Below are positions 9,189 through 17,135 of a stretch of DNA of 64,000 nucleotides, one piece after another. The notes under the pieces were generated by a model. That model had not been told where the DNA came from. It did not search any database and saw only the letters and a list, made by a program, of their open reading frames with translations. Each line of letters starts with the position of its first letter. Positions within the stretch are counted from its first letter, which is position 1. The translations under genes and the position numbers were made by a program. Location: NCBI GenBank assembly GCA_947380655.1, contig CANCRX010000003.1, positions 29,366 through 93,365 on the forward strand. The letters are read 5' to 3'. This DNA comes from Alcaligenaceae bacterium. GTDB taxonomy: Bacteria > Pseudomonadota > Gammaproteobacteria > Burkholderiales > Burkholderiaceae_B.

Positions 9189-9965
9189 ATGCAAACAAAT
9201 TCAACAGCACCGGCCCCGACCTCAAGGGGCTGCATCATCGTGACAGGCGCAAGCCGAGGCATCGGAGCTACGATTGCGCTTGGCTTGGCGCAAGCGGGTT
9301 TTGACGTGGGGTGCTTGTCAAGAACAGGGGATTTACCTCACATAGCCAACGTTACGCCAGAAATTAAACAGCGCTGGCATGCAGCAAAATGTGATGTGAG
9401 TAAAAGCGAGCAATTAGAAAAGGCATTTAACTTGATTGCGCAACAGTCGGGTAAACCACTGGTTGGCTTAGTCAACAATGCAGGCATCCATTCACAGGAT
9501 CGGATTGAAGCCATCACCGAAGACGAATTCAGACGCGTCATGGATGTGAACGCTTATTCTGTTCTTGCTGCGAGCCAAGCCATCTATCCACATTTGCTGA
9601 ATAATCAAGGTGGTTTGATCGTCAATATCGGTTCATTTTTTGACAAGCTCGGTATCAAACAACATTTGCTTTACTGCGCAGCAAAAGCTGCAGTAGGCGC
9701 CATGACGCGGTGCATGGCCGTCGAATGGGCCTACAAAGGAATTCGCGCCCTGAATGTAGCTCCGGGATACATCATGACAGATTTAAATCGCGACGCCATG
9801 CAAACCGGACCACTAGCCGCCTATCTGGCCAAACGTATTCCTGGTGGAAAACCTGGGCAGGCAGAAGACGTTGGAAACCTTGTTACCTCATTATTTGTAC
9901 TTGATTCACCCTTTATGACCGGTGAGACCATCTATATCGATGGTGCACACGGCATGCTGGGTTAG
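9189..9965 (+). CDS. Short-chain dehydrogenase/reductase (BadH-like candidate)
   Basis: A 258-residue classical SDR. The cofactor motif 'VTGASRGIG' is near residue 20, 'NNAGIHS' near residue 97, the active-site serine is in 'VNIGSFFDK' and the YxxxK pair is in 'LLYCAAKAA'; the C-terminus 'GETIYIDGAHGMLG' is typical of FabG-like enzymes. The N-terminus has about ten extra polar residues before the first strand. Placed between the hydratase and the acyl-CoA dehydrogenase, it is the natural candidate to oxidise the 2-hydroxy ring acyl-CoA to the 2-keto compound cut by the BadI-like enzyme. The neighbouring 3-hydroxyacyl-CoA dehydrogenase could do this instead. Confidence 0.85.
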   Translation: MQTNSTAPAPTSRGCIIVTGASRGIGATIALGLAQAGFDVGCLSRTGDLPHIANVTPEIKQRWHAAKCDVSKSEQLEKAFNLIAQQSGKPLVGLVNNAGIHSQDRIEAITEDEFRRVMDVNAYSVLAASQAIYPHLLNNQGGLIVNIGSFFDKLGIKQHLLYCAAKAAVGAMTRCMAVEWAYKGIRALNVAPGYIMTDLNRDAMQTGPLAAYLAKRIPGGKPGQAEDVGNLVTSLFVLDSPFMTGETIYIDGAHGMLG

Positions 9966-9981
9966 AAGGGAAGGATTCAAA

Positions 9982-11157
9982 ATGGATGTTTTAAACAGAC
10001 TGGACTCAGATCAAAAATGGACGCAAGAAGAGTCCATGTTGCTCGATTCCGTACGTCAGCTTTCTCGTGAAAAAATCGCACCACGTGCGGCGCATTACGA
10101 TCAGACTGCCGAGTTCCCATGGGACAACGTCCGAGCTATCAATGAACTCGGTTTAAACACGATGTTCATTCCGGAGGAATATGGCGGAGCACCCCTTTCT
10201 TACGCGTGTTATCTGGCTTGCGTACGTGAAATCAGTCAGGCTTGCGCGTCGACGGGCATTATCTGGGCAACTAATTTCCACGCCATCAAACCATTGATGG
10301 ACTATGGCACAGAAGAGCAAAAGCAACGTCTGCTTCCTCGCATAGCAGAGGGTGGCCTGGCAGCGCTTGTTATTACTGAACCTAGCGCAGGTTCAGATGC
10401 CACGGGAATGAAAACATCCTTCACACCTGATGGTGATTCAATCATCCTGAACGGCAATAAAATTTTCATCTCGAATGGTGACGTTTCCGATTTGTATGTT
10501 GTCTTTGGCAAGTGGTCCGAGATAGAAGGAGCGAAAGAATCCATCTCGGTGCTAATCCTCGAGAAAGGCACCCCTGGCTTTACCGTGACCGGCGTGGAAG
10601 ACAAAATGGGGACCCGTGCTTCAGGCACAGCTTCACTTTCCTTTGATAACTGCCGTATCCCACGTGCAAACCTGCTTTGTAACCCTGGCGACGGTTTGAA
10701 AATTTTATTAGCCTCACTCAATAAGTCACGTCCAAGCGTCGCCGCACATGCACTGGGTATCGCTCGCGCAGCCTTCGAGGATGCGATCGGATATATGAAC
10801 GAGCGCAAGCAATCAGGTAAAAAACTGCTCGAGTTTCAAGGTCTGCAATTCAATATCGCTGATCTGGCTGCCGAACTCGTGATGGTCGAGTCCTGGCTGT
10901 GGCGTGTAGCAAAAATGGTGGATCAAGACGCATCCAGTATTGGTATTGAAGCCTCCATACTTAAACTCAAAGCAACCGATCTGGCGATGCGCATGGCGAC
11001 TGATGCCGTTCAGTTCTTGGGAGGGTATGGCTACTGCAAGGACTACCGAGTTGAGCGATTGATGCGTGACGCGAAAATTACTCAAATATGGGAAGGCACG
11101 AATCAGGTTCATCGCCAGTTGATTGGACGCAGCTTTCTGAAAAAGGATAAGAGATGA
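9982..11157 (+). CDS. Acyl-CoA dehydrogenase (AliB-like candidate)
   Basis: A 391-residue FAD-dependent acyl-CoA dehydrogenase. Signatures are 'ALVITEPSAGSDATGM' (family signature 1), 'FLGGYGYCKDYRVERLMRD' (signature 2) and the C-terminal catalytic glutamate in 'QIWEGTNQVHR'. The ATG at 9982 is preceded by a purine-rich AAGGGAAGGA site; an upstream in-frame start would overlap the SDR gene. Its TGA overlaps the next ATG. In the cyclohexanecarboxylate model it makes the 1-ene from the saturated ring acyl-CoA (AliB step). The electron acceptor, probably ETF, is not encoded here. Confidence 0.88.
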   Translation: MDVLNRLDSDQKWTQEESMLLDSVRQLSREKIAPRAAHYDQTAEFPWDNVRAINELGLNTMFIPEEYGGAPLSYACYLACVREISQACASTGIIWATNFHAIKPLMDYGTEEQKQRLLPRIAEGGLAALVITEPSAGSDATGMKTSFTPDGDSIILNGNKIFISNGDVSDLYVVFGKWSEIEGAKESISVLILEKGTPGFTVTGVEDKMGTRASGTASLSFDNCRIPRANLLCNPGDGLKILLASLNKSRPSVAAHALGIARAAFEDAIGYMNERKQSGKKLLEFQGLQFNIADLAAELVMVESWLWRVAKMVDQDASSIGIEASILKLKATDLAMRMATDAVQFLGGYGYCKDYRVERLMRDAKITQIWEGTNQVHRQLIGRSFLKKDKR

Positions 11158-12029
11158 ATAGCAGCAAAACCATAGGCATCGTTGGATGCGGCACGATGGG
11201 TACAGGCATCGCTATTGTTGCAGCACGCGCGGGGTTTAAAACGCGAATCTATGACTTACGTCCAGAACCGCTGGAAAATGCACGTAAGCAAGCTGCTGCA
11301 TTTCTGAAAAAATCAGTCGAACGGGGGAAACTTGCGGCGGGTGAGGATGTACGCATTATGTCTCAATTTTTCACGACGACAGAGATCAAAGACTTTGCTG
11401 ATTGCGATTTAGTCATCGAGGCGGTATTCGAAGACCTCAAAGTCAAGCACAGCATATTCAAACAACTCAACGACGTCTGTCATGCCGAGACGATTTTTGC
11501 CTCGAACACCTCTACGATTTCCATTACAGAAATCGCCGGCGGTAGTGGTCGGGCAGATCGCTTTGTAGGCATGCACTTTTGTCTGCCCGCACAGCTGATG
11601 AAACTTGTCGAAATGTCACCCGGCATGAATACGTCTGAAGCGACTTTCGATCAAGCATGGAAACTTTGTGAAGATCTCGGTCAGCGTCCAGTACGCACAC
11701 GCGATACACCTGGATTTATTTTGAATTATTTCCTGATCCCCTTCCATAATGATGTGATCAATATGGTTGATCAGGGCGTAGCGACACCTGCTGACATTGA
11801 TCTGGCAGTCAAGACCGCATTAGGATATCCGTTAGGACCCCTTGAGCTTCTCGATATGGTGGGTATGGACACACAGCTTTTACTCTGTGAAGCGATGCAT
11901 GGACTTACCCACGAACCAAGGGCTGCCTGCCCGCCATTGGTTAAACGTATGATCGGCGCAGGTCGTCTGGGACGAAAATCAGGTCAGGGTTTCCATACCT
12001 ATGACAGCAACAAAATTTTTGGAGCATGA
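11154..12029 (+). CDS. 3-hydroxyacyl-CoA dehydrogenase
   Basis: A 291-residue NAD-dependent 3-hydroxyacyl-CoA dehydrogenase of the PaaH/Hbd type. The NAD-binding 'GIVGCGTMGTGIA' is at residues 8-20. Catalytic residues look intact: Ser in 'ASNTSTISI', His in 'GMHFCLPAQLMKLVE', Asn in 'DTPGFILNYFL'. The normally conserved 'HFFNP' is changed to 'HFCLP', an unusual substitution next to the catalytic histidine. The C-terminal domain with 'ALGYPLGPLELLDMVG' is complete. The gene is coupled to both neighbours by ATGA overlaps. It may oxidise the open-chain hydroxyacyl-CoA formed after ring opening, or the ring alcohol itself. Confidence 0.88.
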   Translation: MNSSKTIGIVGCGTMGTGIAIVAARAGFKTRIYDLRPEPLENARKQAAAFLKKSVERGKLAAGEDVRIMSQFFTTTEIKDFADCDLVIEAVFEDLKVKHSIFKQLNDVCHAETIFASNTSTISITEIAGGSGRADRFVGMHFCLPAQLMKLVEMSPGMNTSEATFDQAWKLCEDLGQRPVRTRDTPGFILNYFLIPFHNDVINMVDQGVATPADIDLAVKTALGYPLGPLELLDMVGMDTQLLLCEAMHGLTHEPRAACPPLVKRMIGAGRLGRKSGQGFHTYDSNKIFGA

Positions 12030-12697
12030 TGATGGGCTATCAGATTATCCAAGCTGCAGCTTCACGTTCATTTCCCGAATCACATGCTTTTTTTGAGAAA
12101 GCAAGCAAAGACGGTGCAGGCCTTGTGTTCATTGGTGACGAAGCCGCTGCGGCATTCGAAGAATCCATGGATCAGACAGCCGATGCGCTCTTTGTCGCGA
12201 TAGAGCTTGGCAATGAATGCCTGGGTGTTCATATTGATCAAGACTATGGGCCAGAAAATGTGGTCGGTTTCGCCAGATTTCGCTTAGGTGAGGATGCGCC
12301 CACGAATCTTGTCGAATTAGTTCGTATGCCTTTTACTGCTGAAAAATCACTTGCCGCTGCGCGGGCATGCTTTGAGGAGGCAGGTTTGGTTGTCTCGGTA
12401 TGCGGTGACTTTCCTGGCCGTATTCTTAACCGGCTGATTCGACCCTATTACAACGCAGCACTGCGCCGGCTCGATGAAGGACTAGCTAGTGCAAATGACA
12501 TGGATCTCACTCTGCGACTGGGGCTAGGTTATCCAGATGGGCCGATTGCACTATTGAATCGGACAGGGTTGCATCATCATTACGAGGTCACGCAAGACCT
12601 CTATGAGCAGCTGGGTCAGGAGCCCTATGCGCCTGCTCGACGTGCCCGCAACGCATGGATCAAACACAATCTGGAAAACGATGATGCAGCCACTTAA
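12026..12697 (+). CDS. 3-hydroxyacyl-CoA dehydrogenase-like protein lacking the NAD motif
   Basis: A 223-residue paralogue of the second half of the preceding gene. Its C-terminal part keeps 'FPGRILNRLIRPYYNAAL' and 'LGLGYPDGPIALLNRTG', matching the dimerisation domain of 3-hydroxyacyl-CoA dehydrogenases, but the N-terminal 120 residues have no GxGxxG nucleotide motif and no SNTS serine block. It is therefore either a non-catalytic partner of the upstream enzyme or a degenerate duplicate. Its ATG overlaps the upstream TGA, so it is co-translated. It is not a frameshifted tail: the upstream gene has its own full C-terminal domain. Starts at 12026, 12029 and 12032 cannot be distinguished. Confidence 0.75.
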   Translation: MMMGYQIIQAAASRSFPESHAFFEKASKDGAGLVFIGDEAAAAFEESMDQTADALFVAIELGNECLGVHIDQDYGPENVVGFARFRLGEDAPTNLVELVRMPFTAEKSLAAARACFEEAGLVVSVCGDFPGRILNRLIRPYYNAALRRLDEGLASANDMDLTLRLGLGYPDGPIALLNRTGLHHHYEVTQDLYEQLGQEPYAPARRARNAWIKHNLENDDAAT

Positions 12698-13790
12698 AGG
12701 CATCAAGGTTCTTGATTTCAGCACACTCCTGCCTGGACCGATGTGCACGCTGATGCTCGCTGAGGCTGGTGCGGATGTGATAAAAATCGAACGTAGCGCA
12801 GGTGATGAAATGCGTGCCTACACACCAAAATTCGGTTGCGACAGTGTAAATTTTGCACTGTTGAATCGCGGTAAAAAATCGATCGTTGCGGACCTCAAAT
12901 CACCAGAGATCATTGAGCAGATCAAATCCCTCGTGCGTGAAGCTGATGTAGTTGTGGAACAGTTTCGTCCGGGGGTGATGGACCGGCTAGGCTTAGGTTA
13001 TACAGCCCTATCTACAATCAATCCGCAACTCATTTATTGCTCGATTACGGGCTATGGTCAATCAGGCCCGTATTCTCAGATCGCAGCACATGACCTGAAT
13101 TATCAAGCGCAGACAGGGATGCTTAATCTGGCAGGAGATGACAGCGGTAAGCCATCTTTACCGCCAATGCTGACGGCCGATCTTGCCGGCGGTGCATATC
13201 CAGCAACCATGAATATCCTGCTCGGTTTGCGCAAAAGAGATCTCGATGGCACAGGTTGCCATATTGATGTGTCGATGTCAGACAACCTGTTTCCATTGAT
13301 GTACTGGGGCTTAGGCAACGGCTGGACTGCCAACCAGTGGCCTACTCCAGGCAGCGATCTGGTCACGGGCGGCAGTCCTCGCTATCAGGTGTATCAGACT
13401 TCAGATAATAAATATCTGGCATGTGCCCCGATTGAGGAAAAATTCTGGGTGAATTTCCTTTCAGTATTAGGAGCAACAGCGCTTCATCACGAAGAAAATT
13501 CAGCGTTAGTGAAAGCTAGCATTGCTAAAATTATTGCAGCACAAACGGCCAAGTACTGGATGGAACAATTCTCCAAACTTGATACGTGCGTATCCGAAAT
13601 CGTTGGTCTTGAGCATGCGGTGCAGGATCCGCACTTTATAGCCAGAGGGCTGTTTGAGCGCAGCATCACCAGCGCACAGGGTATCACCATGGCCGCCTTA
13701 CCCACCTCTGTAAGCAAGGTCTTTCTGGCAGAGGTAAAAAATGAAGCAAGTCCAGAACTGGGTCAACACACGGCAGAGATTTTAAAATAG
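12684..13790 (+). CDS. CaiB/BaiF-family CoA-transferase (class III)
   Basis: A 368-residue class III CoA-transferase, second of three in the window. Marks are 'GIKVLDFSTLLPGPMCTLML', 'GADVIKIER', 'NRGKKSIVADL', 'SITGYGQSGPYS' and the catalytic-Asp block 'MLTADLAGGAYPA'. It is somewhat shorter than the usual 390-410 residues. Two adjacent ATGs (12681, 12684) overlap the end of the upstream gene; the second is better spaced from a GGAAAA element. At the end of the catabolic run it could pass CoA between an incoming acid and a pathway intermediate, or act as an alpha-methylacyl-CoA racemase-type enzyme, which is a known alternative function in this family. Confidence 0.87.
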   Translation: MQPLKGIKVLDFSTLLPGPMCTLMLAEAGADVIKIERSAGDEMRAYTPKFGCDSVNFALLNRGKKSIVADLKSPEIIEQIKSLVREADVVVEQFRPGVMDRLGLGYTALSTINPQLIYCSITGYGQSGPYSQIAAHDLNYQAQTGMLNLAGDDSGKPSLPPMLTADLAGGAYPATMNILLGLRKRDLDGTGCHIDVSMSDNLFPLMYWGLGNGWTANQWPTPGSDLVTGGSPRYQVYQTSDNKYLACAPIEEKFWVNFLSVLGATALHHEENSALVKASIAKIIAAQTAKYWMEQFSKLDTCVSEIVGLEHAVQDPHFIARGLFERSITSAQGITMAALPTSVSKVFLAEVKNEASPELGQHTAEILK

Positions 13791-13850
13791 CGATCGATGG
13801 CAGGACACCCGAAAGGGTTGGATAACAATCAAATTAAAACGGAGCAAACC

Positions 13851-15065
13851 ATGAAGTTGAAACTCACAACACTCGCAGCAATTACTTTAGCAGCATTGAT
13901 TCAGGCACCCGCTTACGCACAGGCTTCACCACCAGTCAAGATCGGCGCGCTGGTTGATATGTCAGGTATTTATTCCGCTCATGGGGGTCCTGGCATGGTG
14001 ACAGCAGTGAATATGGCAGTCGAAGATTTTGGAGGAAAAGTTTTAGGTCAGCCTATTGAAGTTTTATCCGCTAATTACCAGAACAAGGTTGATATCGCTG
14101 CCGCACGCGCACGTGAGTGGTATGACCGTGATGGCGTGACGATGATCATTGAGTCCACAGACTCGGCGGCATCTCTGGCTTTGCAGCGTATTGGTGTTGA
14201 AAAGAAAAAAATTACCTTCTTTGCAGGCTCTGCGACTTCAGCGCTGACCAACGCGGAGTGCTCACCTTATGGTGTGCATTATGTATATGACACGTATGCG
14301 CTATCACACGGTACGGGACTCGCTGTGACAAAAGCGGGTGGTGATAGCTGGTTCTTTATCACTGCAGATTATGCTTTTGGACATGCGCTGGAAAAAGATA
14401 CAGCCGAAGTTGTATTACAAAATAAAGGTAAGGTTGTGGGCTCAGTCCGCGCACCACTGAACAGCCCGGATTTTTCATCATTCCTCTTACAGGCTCAAGC
14501 ATCGAAAGCTAAAGTGATTGGCTTAGCCAACGCAGGCACTGATACGCAAAACTCTGTTCGACAGGCCGCCGAGTTTGGTATTACTCAATCAGGCCAGCAG
14601 CTCGTGACATTACTTGTCTTTCTGCACGATATCAAAGGCCTGGGTTTGAAAGCTGCGCAGGGCTTGCAATTCACCGATGGGTTCTACTGGGATTACAACG
14701 ATGAGACTCGCGCATTCGCAAATAAATTCTATGCTCGCCACAAGGGCATGCCATCCATGGTGCAAGCTGGTGCCTATTCAGCAACCATGCACTACCTGAA
14801 AGCTGTAGCTGCAGCAGGCACAAGCGATCCAGATGCGGTTTCAGCAAAGATGAAAGAAATGCCCATCAATGACTTTTTTGCCAAGAACGGCAAAATTCGT
14901 GCGGATGGTCGTATGGTGCACGATATGTACCTCGCAGAAGCTAAAAAACCCTCCGAATCAAAAAGTGATTGGGATCTTCTGAAAATCAATGCAGTGATTC
15001 CTGGCGACCAGGCCTTCCGTCCGTTGTCAGAAAGTGTTTGTCCGTTAGTCAAAAAACCAGGCTAA
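13851..15065 (+). CDS. ABC-type substrate-binding protein, branched-chain amino acid (LivJ) family
   Basis: A 404-residue periplasmic binding protein with a signal peptide (cut near 'PAYAQA') and type I binding fold. It begins after cleavage with 'VKIGALVDMSGIYS' and has 'QAQASKAKVIGLANAGTDTQ' in the centre. Members near aromatic or alicyclic acid genes often bind such acids rather than amino acids, which would suit its place directly after the CoA cluster. The ATG at 13851 has GGAG 6 nt upstream. No LivHMGF genes are present, so it must share a distant ABC permease or be exported for other use. It is closely related to the receptor at 60066-61271. Confidence 0.9.
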   Translation: MKLKLTTLAAITLAALIQAPAYAQASPPVKIGALVDMSGIYSAHGGPGMVTAVNMAVEDFGGKVLGQPIEVLSANYQNKVDIAAARAREWYDRDGVTMIIESTDSAASLALQRIGVEKKKITFFAGSATSALTNAECSPYGVHYVYDTYALSHGTGLAVTKAGGDSWFFITADYAFGHALEKDTAEVVLQNKGKVVGSVRAPLNSPDFSSFLLQAQASKAKVIGLANAGTDTQNSVRQAAEFGITQSGQQLVTLLVFLHDIKGLGLKAAQGLQFTDGFYWDYNDETRAFANKFYARHKGMPSMVQAGAYSATMHYLKAVAAAGTSDPDAVSAKMKEMPINDFFAKNGKIRADGRMVHDMYLAEAKKPSESKSDWDLLKINAVIPGDQAFRPLSESVCPLVKKPG

Positions 15066-15077
15066 TGTCCGGCGTCA

Positions 15078-15115
15078 GAAACTCTCAATTGAATATTATT
15101 TTGATTGAGAGTTTC
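15078..15115 (+). terminator. Perfect 12-bp hairpin after the catabolic cluster
   Basis: GAAACTCTCAAT at 15078-15089 is the exact reverse complement of ATTGAGAGTTTC at 15104-15115, with a 14-nt AT-rich loop. It lies 12 nt after the stop of the LivJ-type receptor gene. There is no strong T-run after it, so it may be an attenuating or mRNA-protecting hairpin rather than a full intrinsic terminator; the next gene, in the same direction, starts about 50 nt further on. Confidence 0.5.
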
Positions 15116-15162
15116 CACTGATTATGTATAGATATAAAGATAAAAATAAAGATGGAGACAGC

Positions 15163-16131
15163 ATGAAAACACTTATTTCAAAAATACTCTTGCTTTGCGC
15201 ACTGATCGTGCCTGGCATAGCCATGAGCGCCGACCCGTGGCCAAGCAAACCGATTCGAATCGTTGTGACCTTCGCGCCGGGTGGCACTTCAGATGTGTTG
15301 TCGCGCGCAATTGCGCCTGAGTTATCTAAAGCGCTAGGAGTCCCCGTTGTTGTTGTAAACAAACCTGGCGCCAACAGCATCATCGGCACACAGGAAGTCG
15401 CTAAATCACCTGCAGACGGCTACACGATTGGACTATTTATCAGTGCGCATTCCATCAATCCCTACATCAATAAAAATTTACCTTACGACTCCAAAAAGGA
15501 TTTCATTCCTTTGGCGATGCTTGCACTCATGCCAGGCTTGCTGACGGTTAACCCTAACGTTCCTGTCAAAACCGTTCAGGAACTCATCGCTTTAGCTAAA
15601 GAAAAACCCGGCGCTCTCGCCTACGGAACACCTGGCGGACTGACTTCAGGCCAGCTATCGATGCAATATCTGATCAAACTGGCAGGTGTGAACATCACTG
15701 AAATTTCATACAAAGGCGGTGGTCCTGCTCTGGCTGATTTGCTGGCAGGTCATATTCAGATGCTGATTAATAGCCCTACGTCGACGATCCCCTATGTGCG
15801 TACTGATAAATTGCGTGGAATCGCCACAACAGGTGCCAAACGGCCAGCGTCACTGTCTGACATCCCGACGATCGCAGAGTCCGGTTTTCCGGGATTTGAG
15901 CTCTACGAGTGGTACGCACTGTTTCTGCCAGCAGGAACACCACCAGATATCGTGACTCGCTTGCATGCAGAGGTCATGAAAATCATGGCCTCCCCTGCAA
16001 TGGTCAAACGCATTGCGGATATTGGTGCGGAAAGCAGCACAGACACACCCGAACAATTCGCTAAGTTTGTCGAAAAAGAAGATCAGGTATGGAGCAAAAT
16101 CATCAAGGAAATCGGCGTACGTCCTGAGTAA
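15163..16131 (+). CDS. Bug/TctC-family tripartite tricarboxylate receptor
   Basis: A 322-residue periplasmic receptor with a short signal peptide ending 'IAMSA'. The ligand loops read 'IRIVVTFAPGGTSDVLSRAI', 'VNKPGANSIIG' and 'SYKGGGPALADLLAG', followed by 'DIPTIAESGFPGFELYEWY'. The ATG at 15163 follows GGAGA; an in-frame ATG 13 codons earlier would put charged residues before the signal peptide. A 12-bp hairpin separates it from the LivJ-type gene, so it may have its own promoter. It is convergent with the SDR at 16181. Ligand unknown. Confidence 0.92.
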   Translation: MKTLISKILLLCALIVPGIAMSADPWPSKPIRIVVTFAPGGTSDVLSRAIAPELSKALGVPVVVVNKPGANSIIGTQEVAKSPADGYTIGLFISAHSINPYINKNLPYDSKKDFIPLAMLALMPGLLTVNPNVPVKTVQELIALAKEKPGALAYGTPGGLTSGQLSMQYLIKLAGVNITEISYKGGGPALADLLAGHIQMLINSPTSTIPYVRTDKLRGIATTGAKRPASLSDIPTIAESGFPGFELYEWYALFLPAGTPPDIVTRLHAEVMKIMASPAMVKRIADIGAESSTDTPEQFAKFVEKEDQVWSKIIKEIGVRPE

Positions 16132-16180
16132 CATACGTCCAACATCCAAGGCTCTTAAAAGCGTTTAAAGACACAAGCGC

Positions 16181-16945
16181 TCAAGCACGAAAACGCGAAC
16201 CAGCATCAACGGAGATCACATCGCCGCTGATGTATTTCGCGGCATCCGAAGCAAAGAACACGGCAAGGCTTGCGACTTCCTCTGCCTTGCCCATACGGCC
16301 ATACGGCAAATTGGCCATCAGCTTGCCGTATGCCTGACGATCGACTTCAGTTTTTGGATGCAGTAAATTATCTGTCCGAGGTGTATGGATGAGTCCTGGA
16401 TTAATACCCAGGACGCGTACGCCATGATCAACACTTTCTGCACCAAATGCTTTGGTAAAGGCAATAAGCGAAGCGTTCGCAATAGACGTTCCGATTGAAT
16501 TTGGATTGAGCTTTTCACCCGCAATACCAATAATATTGATGATGACGCCTGACTTGCGCTGCATCATGTGAGGATAGATTGCACGACTGAGCATGATGGT
16601 TGACATCACCTTGCCTTCAAAACCTTCACGAAAGCCTGCAGGATCAATATTCATCAGGCTCCCGCGCGCAATCGCTCCTGCGGAATTAATCAGAATATCG
16701 GTCTCAGGGAAAGCGGCTCCAAGTTCTTCAGCACTACCTGGTTCAGATAAGTTGACCGATTCGATTTGAACCTCAACCGCATATTTACTCTTGATTTTTT
16801 CACGTGCATCGTTGAGAGATTCCAAGTCCCGGGCGACCAGACGCAAAGCACAACCTTCAGCAGCGAGCGCCTCTGCAATCGCAAACCCAATACCTTTTGA
16901 TCCGCCGGTAACCAGTGCCACCTTTCCTTTAAGGTTGTAATCCAT
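16181..16945 (-). CDS. Short-chain dehydrogenase/reductase
   Basis: A 254-residue classical SDR. The cofactor motif 'ALVTGGSKGIGFAIAEAL' is near residue 10, 'LINSAGAIARG' replaces the usual NNAG, and the C-terminus is 'YISGDVISVDAGSRF'. The region expected to hold YxxxK reads 'SIGTSIANASLIAFTKAFG': Tyr and Lys are not in their usual places (TSIANAS), so catalysis may be atypical. The ATG at 16945 has GGGAG 5 nt upstream. It is divergent from the Bug receptor at 17136 and may share its control region, which contains two copies of a 9-bp repeat. No substrate can be proposed. Confidence 0.85.
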   Translation of the reverse strand: MDYNLKGKVALVTGGSKGIGFAIAEALAAEGCALRLVARDLESLNDAREKIKSKYAVEVQIESVNLSEPGSAEELGAAFPETDILINSAGAIARGSLMNIDPAGFREGFEGKVMSTIMLSRAIYPHMMQRKSGVIINIIGIAGEKLNPNSIGTSIANASLIAFTKAFGAESVDHGVRVLGINPGLIHTPRTDNLLHPKTEVDRQAYGKLMANLPYGRMGKAEEVASLAVFFASDAAKYISGDVISVDAGSRFRA

Positions 16946-16995
16946 GACTGCTCCCAATGATTATTGATTATTCAACAGGCCCATACAGACCCGAT

Positions 16996-17023
16996 ATTTG
17001 GCGATAACTTTAGCATTTGGCGA
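16996..17023. promoter_or_regulatory. Direct repeat of ATTTGGCGA in a divergent promoter region
   Basis: Two exact copies of ATTTGGCGA, at 16996-17004 and 17015-17023, start 19 nt apart in the 190-nt space between the SDR and the Bug receptor gene. Spacing near two helical turns is what a dimeric regulator would need. No regulator gene is near, so this is only a candidate operator. Confidence 0.35.
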
Positions 17024-17135
17024 GGCTGCTTTCCATCATCTGAAACCGCAATATAAAAAGATGATTGCTTAGCACGACGCTTGGCTCCATAATCATCAGA
17101 CACCTCCATACCTATTAAAACCCGAGGGAATTTTG

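Noticed and set aside
11154..12697. Two hydroxyacyl-CoA dehydrogenase-type genes read as one frameshifted gene
   Set aside because: The first already has a complete NAD domain and complete C-terminal domain; the second has its own C-terminal domain, so they are tandem genes.
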